Part shown: positions 1 through 5,900 of the stretch, one piece after another
Numbering within the stretch: the stretch's first letter is position 1
How the letters are laid out: every line of letters starts with the position of its first letter
NCBI GenBank assembly: GCA_937967755.1
Contig: CALBTA010000101.1
Location: 1 to 8,313 of the forward strand
Origin: an uncultured Planctomycetaceae bacterium
Lineage (GTDB): Bacteria; Planctomycetota; Planctomycetia; Pirellulales; Pirellulaceae
DNA: 8,313 nt
Direction of reading: 5' to 3'
Notes under the pieces: model-generated
Databases searched by the model: none
Told to the model about the DNA's origin: nothing
The model's input: the letters and a program-made list of their open reading frames with translations, nothing else
Position numbers and translations under genes: made by a program

Positions 1-1190
1 CCGGCAGTCAGCGCTTGCGGTTGTCGCAGCGGTCCTCCGCCGCGGGCTTTGCCGATGGGGCGAGTTGTGAAGCGACCCTGTTCATCGCCCGCGAATAGCA
101 ACAAGTCGCCGCGCATCCCCGGAGCGACGTAGTCGACCGCACCGTCGCCTGTCACGTCGGCCAACACGCCGACCTCGAAGGTTCGTTCGCCGAAGGTGCA
201 AAACTCTTCGCCGCGAAACTTGCTTTCCCCTTCATTCCAGAAAACCTGATTGCAACCGCCAGCGACGATCTCACTCAACCCGTCGCCGTTCAGGTCGTGC
301 AACAACAGCGGATGGATTCCCGCGGGCTTGCCCTCTTTCCTTGGGTCATAGATTAGCCACTTCTGAAAGATCGGTTCGCCTTCGCGCGAAAGGATTTTCA
401 GCTCGCTCGCATCGACCGAATCGGCAACGGGCATGCGATCTTCGCCACGTCCGTCTTTCCACGTTACGCCAACCTTCCCTTCGATCGCCAGACGGAGCTT
501 CGTTTCATCGTTGAGAACATGCAAGACAATCGCCACTTGCGAGTGCGCTGGGGCGTCCTCGGTTGCCGGCTCGAAGGCCGCGTGATGCCATTCCGATTGC
601 ACCAGGCGGTAGCCGGCTTCGCGCCAGCGGTCGAGCAATTCGCTCCATGCGGAACGGTCGAGCGGCTCCGCCGATGCTTGCGTATCGACGACAACAATAT
701 CCAAGTCAAGCCGCGACTCGCTCTCTTTTTCTCCGATAAGAATATCACTGAAGCCCAGTTCTTTGAACACGTGGAATTTGTCACCGCCGGAGCGATCGCA
801 TCGCAGCAGAGCATCCCACAATGCAACCAACGCCGCTTCGTATTCTTGTGCGAGCCGCTCCTTCGCCCAAACGGTTTCGTTCCGCTCCTGGCGAAGGCGG
901 GCCAGGTCGTCTGTTTGCTGCACTAGTGAGGGTGTACGCCCCGGCAATTCATCTCCTGGCTCGACGGACAGTACTAGATCCGCTGCCGACGGTACGTCGG
1001 GGTCCGACTCTCCTGAGGATTGACCCAACTGACCGTCTGCTCCCTCATCGTTGCTGGCCACGAATTTCCCCAGCGACTGCTCGGCGTTCACCGACGGAGG
1101 CTCAACCCGGTCGGTATTGCAGCCAAGCCAAAGTATGAATGTGGTTGCAAGAATCGCCTTGGCAGTGCAGTGCATGACGAACTCCGACAT
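1..1190 (-). CDS. FG-GAP/VCBS-repeat lipoprotein, N-terminal part (3' end outside window)
   Basis: The minus strand is open without a stop from the ATG at 1190 to the window edge, giving 396 complete codons. A second in-frame ATG at 1175 is an alternative start; AGAGAG just upstream of 1190 is a weak ribosome binding site. The N-terminus has a short hydrophobic stretch ending in WLGC with Cys24, a lipobox-like site (imperfect at -3/-2), so I infer a lipoprotein. Residues about 25-90 are acidic, Ser/Pro-rich and linker-like. Residues about 96-133 are charged and heptad-like, possibly a coiled coil. A mixed alpha/beta stretch at about 150-215 ends in a SEWHH motif. Two calcium-binding-type FG-GAP motifs follow: DLNGDG at 299-304 and DVTGDGAVD at 345-353. 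FG-GAP/VCBS motifs build beta-propellers in extracellular or surface proteins. Planctomycetes have many such proteins, often with a C-terminal ASPIC/UnbV domain, which would lie beyond the window here. Specific function unknown. It is divergent from the 1361 gene. Confidence 0.88.
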   Translation of the reverse strand, partial: MSEFVMHCTAKAILATTFILWLGCNTDRVEPPSVNAEQSLGKFVASNDEGADGQLGQSSGESDPDVPSAADLVLSVEPGDELPGRTPSLVQQTDDLARLRQERNETVWAKERLAQEYEAALVALWDALLRCDRSGGDKFHVFKELGFSDILIGEKESESRLDLDIVVVDTQASAEPLDRSAWSELLDRWREAGYRLVQSEWHHAAFEPATEDAPAHSQVAIVLHVLNDETKLRLAIEGKVGVTWKDGRGEDRMPVADSVDASELKILSREGEPIFQKWLIYDPRKEGKPAGIHPLLLHDLNGDGLSEIVAGGCNQVFWNEGESKFRGEEFCTFGERTFEVGVLADVTGDGAVDYVAPGMRGDLLLFAGDEQGRFTTRPIGKARGGGPLRQPQALTA

Positions 1191-1229
1191 AGCTCTCTGG
1201 ATTGGCGTTAGAATTTAGGAGGTGAATCC

Positions 1230-1300
1230 CGCGAAATCTCCAGAATAAACCCGATTGCGGAACTCGCCAACTGTTCCAACCGTTCAGTTTAGATTTCGCG
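1230..1300. repeat. Perfect 10-bp inverted repeat in the divergent intergenic region
   Basis: CGCGAAATCT at 1230-1239 is the exact reverse complement of AGATTTCGCG at 1291-1300, with 51 bases between the arms. The pair lies inside the 170-base region between the minus-strand lipoprotein (start 1190) and the plus-strand lipoprotein (start 1361 or later). The spacing is too long for a compact terminator hairpin. It could be a pair of half-sites for a regulator acting on both divergent genes, or chance. A partial echo, TAGATTT, recurs at about 1309-1315. I see no convincing -35/-10 pair on either strand here. Confidence 0.5.
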
Positions 1301-1360
1301 AGCGCTGCTAGATTTTGCTTCTGTCTTGAAAAATCGCGCAGGAAACAGGCGCAAATTCTC

Positions 1361-1867
1361 ATGGACGAGCTGCAGCCGGCAGGGAAAGATTACAATTACA
1401 CGGAAGGTGAAAGAAGTGGATGTTTAGGCGAAGGGCGGGTTCGAATTAGATCTGGCGAACTGCTATTGTCTGGCGCGATAGCGGCACTATTCGTGTCGGG
1501 ATGTGGAATGGGTTCCGGGCCTCAATATCCGCATGCCAAATTGGAAGGCGCGGTCACGCTGGATGGAACGCCTGTTGACACCGGCCGCGTCAACTTCATG
1601 CCCGCACCCGGCGTGCAGGGGCAGCCAGTTTCGGCCGATATTGCCGCGGGCCGCTATAGCGCGCCGGATGTTCCTTTGGGCAGCGTCACCGTGACGTTCA
1701 GCATGACCAAAGAAACCGGCCAGATGATTACCGAAGGCGACCGCGAACCTTACCCCGAGATTGTCAGTATCGTCCCCCCGCACTACGCGCAGGGCATTTC
1801 GGTGAACGTGACGGGCGACAACGCAGCGCAAGACTTTGCATTGACGACGTCGGAGGCATCCCCATGA
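1361..1867 (+). CDS. Small carboxypeptidase-regulatory-like (transthyretin-like) lipoprotein
   Basis: The reading frame gives 168 residues from the ATG at 1361. The hydrophobic segment LLLSGAIAALFVSGC ends in a good lipobox, VSGC, with Cys48 as the likely lipidated residue. The mature part begins with a beta-rich domain (AVTLDGTPVDTGRVNFMP, then GRYSAPDVPLG and YPEIVSIVPPHY). That pattern is typical of planctomycete lipoproteins with a carboxypeptidase-regulatory or transthyretin-like fold, which often accompany DUF1559 genes. The role is unknown; location in the envelope is inferred from the lipobox. The start is doubtful: 47 residues before the lipobox Cys is long, and the 1361 ATG has no well-placed Shine-Dalgarno. 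A better-looking start (ATG at 1420, polypurine leader, MFRRRAG...) lies in another frame and stops at 1447, so a frameshift near 1441 is possible. The stop overlaps the next gene by four bases, implying co-transcription and coupled translation. Confidence 0.82.
   Translation: MDELQPAGKDYNYTEGERSGCLGEGRVRIRSGELLLSGAIAALFVSGCGMGSGPQYPHAKLEGAVTLDGTPVDTGRVNFMPAPGVQGQPVSADIAAGRYSAPDVPLGSVTVTFSMTKETGQMITEGDREPYPEIVSIVPPHYAQGISVNVTGDNAAQDFALTTSEASP
1852..1856 (+). promoter_or_regulatory. Ribosome binding site of the DUF1559 gene
   Basis: GGAGG lies seven bases upstream of the ATG at 1864, within the last codons of the preceding lipoprotein gene. It fixes the DUF1559 start and fits the ATGA stop/start overlap. 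Confidence 0.75.
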
Positions 1868-2844
1868 ACCATGCCCGAATCGCCCAACGAGGTTTCACCT
1901 TGGTGGAATTATTAGTCGTGATCGCCATCATCGGAATTCTAGTTTCGCTGTTGCTGCCGGCGGTGCAATCCGCGCGCGAAGCGGCGCGGCGGATGCAATG
2001 TAGCAACAACTTGAAGCAGCTCGGCCTGGCGATGTTGAACTATGAAACGGCGCACAACGGGTTTCCGCCCGCGGCGATTAGCTGGGACACCGCGGAATAT
2101 ACCGGCCGTGGACCGGGCGACTGGTACGACGATCATGGTTGGTACACGCAGATCGGACCTTACATCGAACAGCAAGCCTGGTCCGACAAGATCGATTTCG
2201 AGGTTTCCTACAGCCACGCCAATAACGACGCGATGCGGCGGGTCAAACTGGCCCTGCACCGCTGCCCATCTGACATCGATTTGCAGGAAAACGAGTGGCC
2301 AAGTGTCACTTGGGCTCGGATTCGCGGGAACTACGTGGTCAATTTCGGCAACACCAATTACGGACAAACCGAAAAGGCCGGCGTTACTTTTGGAGGAGCG
2401 CCGTTCACCTACCGGAGGGCGACCGCCATCAGCGAGATCAAAGATGGCACGACCAACACGCTGATGATGGCCGAGATTCTGAAGACACGATCCGAGAGCA
2501 CCGCCTGGCACGGACCGCTCAGCGATTCGACCACCAGCTTGGGAGGTCAGACTTTCCAGGCCTGGTTGCCGCCCAATTCCAAAGCAGCCGACGACATGGC
2601 TCGCCACACCGGCGTTAGCGCCAACGCGTTCACTGGCAACGGCATCCCCGCGCCGAACAACATTGGCGACGCCAGTATGACCAAAGAGCAATCGTTCGCC
2701 CCCCGCAGTCACCACTCAGGCGGAGTAGGCGTTGTGCTGTGCGATGGGTCAGTGCATTTCATTAGTGACAGCATCGACCTCACAACGTGGCGCGCCTTGT
2801 CCACGGCCAAAGGGGGCGAAGTCATTGATGCATCGGCACTGTAA
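1864..2844 (+). CDS. DUF1559 family prepilin-like protein with H-X9-DG motif
   Basis: This 326-residue protein opens with a type IV pilin/type II pseudopilin signal: a short basic leader to Gly10, then FTLVELLVVIAIIGILVSLL with Glu at +5 of the mature protein (Glu15). Prepilin peptidase would be expected to cut between Gly10 and Phe11. The conserved stretch after the helix (PAVQSAREAARRMQCSNNLK) is the hallmark of the DUF1559 family. Near the C-terminus, His284 followed by nine residues and Asp294-Gly295 forms the H-X9-DG motif (prepilin-type processing-associated domain). Length is normal and the protein looks intact. These proteins are strongly expanded in planctomycetes; they are presumed surface or pseudopilin-like structural proteins, but no function is established. 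It is translationally coupled to the upstream lipoprotein, suggesting the two act together in the envelope. GGAGG at 1852 supports the start. Confidence 0.96.
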   Translation: MNHARIAQRGFTLVELLVVIAIIGILVSLLLPAVQSAREAARRMQCSNNLKQLGLAMLNYETAHNGFPPAAISWDTAEYTGRGPGDWYDDHGWYTQIGPYIEQQAWSDKIDFEVSYSHANNDAMRRVKLALHRCPSDIDLQENEWPSVTWARIRGNYVVNFGNTNYGQTEKAGVTFGGAPFTYRRATAISEIKDGTTNTLMMAEILKTRSESTAWHGPLSDSTTSLGGQTFQAWLPPNSKAADDMARHTGVSANAFTGNGIPAPNNIGDASMTKEQSFAPRSHHSGGVGVVLCDGSVHFISDSIDLTTWRALSTAKGGEVIDASAL

Positions 2845-2876
2845 CCGAGACTGCCGTAACTTGCGGCCAATTTTCA

Positions 2877-2905
2877 AACCCGCTGCTTAGACGGGCGGGT
2901 TCTTT
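2877..2905 (+). terminator. Weak hairpin, possible terminator after the DUF1559 gene
   Basis: AACCCGC at 2877-2883 pairs with GCGGGTT at 2895-2901, giving a 7-bp stem with an 11-base loop, followed by only a short T-rich run (CTTT). It sits 32 bases after the DUF1559 stop, in the right place to end the lipoprotein/DUF1559 transcript. The poor T tract makes intrinsic termination uncertain. Confidence 0.4.
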
Positions 2906-2914
2906 GCTTAGAAT
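2884..2914 (+). promoter_or_regulatory. TGCTTAGA direct repeat with a -10-like TAGAAT
   Basis: TGCTTAGA occurs at 2884-2891 and again at 2905-2912, 21 bases apart, about two helical turns. The second copy overlaps TAGAAT at 2909-2914, a good match to a sigma-70 -10 box, 43 bases before the proposed ATG at 2958. No strong -35 box is seen at the usual distance. It may be the promoter of the large gene with a tandem regulator site; the first copy also lies in the loop of the hairpin above. Speculative. Confidence 0.35.
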
Positions 2915-2942
2915 GGAACTTTGTGACGGATCTGCCTTCTCC

Positions 2943-2947
2943 GAGGA
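2943..2947 (+). promoter_or_regulatory. Ribosome binding site that decides the start of the large gene
   Basis: GAGGA lies ten bases before the ATG at 2958. The encoded protein then begins directly with a signal peptide. This favours 2958 over the in-frame TTG at 2904 and ATG at 2913, which would add 18 or 15 residues before the signal peptide. Confidence 0.65.
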
Positions 2948-2957
2948 CCCAACACCC

Positions 2958-5900
2958 ATGATCCATCGATTCTTGCTTGTTCTACTCTCCGTCGCGATGA
3001 CCTCCGCCGCCTCTGCCCGTGAGGCGGAATTGTCGTTGATGTTTCTCGGCGACGACGGGCATCACCAGCCGGCGTTGCGGGCGCGGCAATTGATTCCGGC
3101 CATGGCGAAGCGCGGCATCGAGGTGACTTACACCAACGACGTTGCCGACCTGAACGCGAAGGCGCTGGCAGCTTACGACGGGCTGATCGTTTATGCGAAC
3201 ATCGAAAAGATCTCGCCCGAGCAGGAGAAGGCACTGCTCGACTACGTCGCCGCTGGGCATGGGTTTGTTCCGCTCCACTGTGCTTCGTATTGCTTTCTGA
3301 ACAGCGACAAGTACATCGAACTGGTCGGAGCGCAATTCAAAAGCCACCAGGCCGGCACGTTTCGCGTGGAGAACATCGCGCCGAAGCATCCCATCTTGAA
3401 AGGCTTCGGCGGGTTTGAAAGTTGGGACGAGACCTACGTTCACCATCGCCACAACGAGAAAGACCGCACAGTGCTGGAAGTTCGCGCCGAAGGGGATGCG
3501 AAAGAACCGTGGACCTGGGTCCGCACGCATGGGCAGGGTCGCGTATTCTATACCGCGTGGGGGCATGACCACCGCACTTGGGGTCACCCTGGCTTTCACA
3601 ATTTGGTGGAGCGCGGCATCCGCTGGGCGTGCGGAATTGACGATCTGTCCAACGTTCCGGTGTATCGAGAGCGCCCGGCGTTCGTCACGCCGGAAATGAC
3701 TCCGCCCCGCGAAGACGTGAAGCCGTTTGAATATGTCGACGTCGGCCCGAAGATTCCCAATTACACGGCCGGCGCGCGGTGGGGAACGCAAGAGAAGCCG
3801 CGCACGCTGATGCAAAAGCCGCTGCCCGCGGAGGAATCGTTGAAGCACTTCGTCGTCCCGAAAGGGTTCCGCGTCGAACTGTTCGCCGACGAAACCAACT
3901 TCGAGGGCAAGCCGATTGCGATGAACTGGGACGAGCGCGGCCGGCTGTGGATTTGCGAAACGGTCGACTACCCCAACGAGCTTCAGCCCGCAGGCAAAGG
4001 CCGCGACCGCATCCGCATTTGCGAAGACACCGACGGCGATTGGAAAGCGGATAAATTCACCGTCTTCGCCGACAAGCTGAGCATCCCCACAGCGGTGGCC
4101 TTCTATCGCGGCGGGGCGATCGTGCAGGATGGAACGAAGACGCTGTATTTGAAAGACACCAACGGCGACGACAAGGCCGATGTGCGGACTGTGCTGATCA
4201 AGGGCTGGGCTTTGGGCGATACGCACGGCGGCGTCAGCAACTTCCGCTATGGACTGGACAACTGGTTCTGGGGGATGCAGGGGTACAACAACTCCGCCCC
4301 TGAATACCGTTTAGCGGTCGACGGAACGTCGACTAAAGAATCAGTCGAATCCACTCCGTTCCGGATGGGCTTCTTCCGCTTCAAGCTAGACAACAACGAC
4401 CCGCCGAATGTGGTCGACCTGGAGTTTATCCGTTCCACCAACAACAACACCTGGGGGTTGGGCTTTAGCGAAGAAGGGCTGGTGTTCGGCTCGACCGCGA
4501 ACCACAACCCCAGCGTTTACATGCCGATCGCGAACCGCTACTACGAACGGGTTCGCGGTTGGGCACCGCAGGGTTTGGGAACCATCGCCGATACGCACAA
4601 GTTCGCCCCCATCACCGACAAGGTGCGGCAGGTTGACCACCACGGCGGCTATACCGCGGGCGCGGGGCATGCGCTGTATACGGCGCGAAGATACCCTCAG
4701 CGATATTGGAACCGAACCGCGTTTGTCTGCGGGCCAACGGGTCACCTCGTCGGCACGTTTGTGTTGAATCCCAGCGGTGCCGATTTCAACTCCACCAGCC
4801 CGTGCAACTTGCTCGCCAGCGACGACGAATGGTCCGCTCCCATCGCCGCCGAAGTCGGACCCGATGGCAACGTCTGGGTACTCGACTGGTACAACTACAT
4901 CGTGCAGCACAACCCCACGCCGCAAGGTTTCAGGAACGGAAAAGGGAACGCTTACGAGAGCGATCTGCGTGATAAGAAACATGGAAGGATTTACCGGGTG
5001 GTGTACGATGCGACCTTCATGGCAATCCGTATTGACCGGGACAAGCGAAATAGTGTCGGGCTAACGGAAAAAGATGTTCTCGACGCGTTGGCGGGAGCCG
5101 GGATCCACACCCGATCCGTTGAGCGAGAAGAAAAAAGAGACCTCATCCGCATTGAGTTGTCGGATGTGCCTGAAGATTTCACTGCCGAAGAATTCGCGGT
5201 ATTGCCGATCAAACCCGCCCAGGGCGGCGCGGCGGTGCGCATGTCGGATGTGGCTTCCGTGCTGCTGGAACGTTACGAGCCTGATTGCAGGTCGCTGGAG
5301 CGTGCCACGCCGGAGCAACTGGCAGCCGCGCTCAGAAGTGACAACATGCTCTGGCGGCTCCACGCGCAGCGGTTGCTGGTTGAGCGGGGGCGGAATGATT
5401 TCGAGCAGAAGCTGAAAGACATCGCCTTCGAGAAGGGAACGGACGCGATTGGTCAACGCCCGTCGGTCAATCACGCCCTTTGGACTTTGGCCGGAATCGG
5501 CGCGATGGATGATGCCGATTCCGACGCATCGGTACATGCTTCGGTCGCGTTGGAACATTCTGCCGCCGCCGTTCGGCGTGCCGGAGCAGAGACGCTGCCC
5601 AACGTTGTCGATACTGCAATCCTGTTGATCGATATGGGCCTGCTTGCCGATGATGATTCCCAGGTGCGAATGGCCGCTCTTTTGAAGATCGCGGACATAC
5701 CCGCTGATCGCCGCGGCACCATCGGAGGTGCAATCGCACAGGCCATGATTGACCCCGCGAATCACAACGACCGTTGGCTGCTTGACGCAGCGACCAGCGC
5801 CGCAGCCGGGCACGATGCCGCCTTCCTGACGGCCGTCGCCCGGCAACCATCGCCGATTCCTTCGCCAGTACTTCAGCGCGTGAAGATCGTCGCCGAACAC

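Noticed and set aside
519..926. Plus-strand open frame of 135 codons in the first kilobase
   Set aside because: It overlaps the continuous minus-strand lipoprotein frame that carries a signal sequence and FG-GAP motifs; the plus-strand peptide shows no domain.
1939..2715. Antisense open frame of 258 codons opposite the DUF1559 gene
   Set aside because: The plus-strand protein has diagnostic prepilin and H-X9-DG motifs; the antisense product has none.
2904..2957. Upstream TTG/ATG starts for the large gene
   Set aside because: They would place 15-18 polar residues before a clean signal peptide, while ATG 2958 has GAGGA at a suitable distance.
3270..3300. HCASYC in the ThuA-like domain as a second heme or metal site
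   Set aside because: The spacing is not CxxCH. The residues sit where ThuA-like domains usually have a conserved His-containing loop, so a second heme is not supported.
2982..4226. Long antisense open frame (414 codons) on the minus strand
   Set aside because: It lies wholly inside the ThuA/dehydrogenase gene, whose product is clearly recognisable. The antisense peptide has no domain I recognise; GC-rich codon bias on the plus strand explains the lack of stops.
5158..5252. Direct repeat TGTCGGATGTG within the RND-like segment
   Set aside because: Both copies encode Ser-Asp-Val in the same frame and sit in ordinary coding sequence; chance or local codon reuse is enough.
5004..5278. Insertion sequence or transposon at the RND-like segment
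   Set aside because: No transposase, no terminal inverted repeats and no frame disruption; only a 5-base repeat at the edges.
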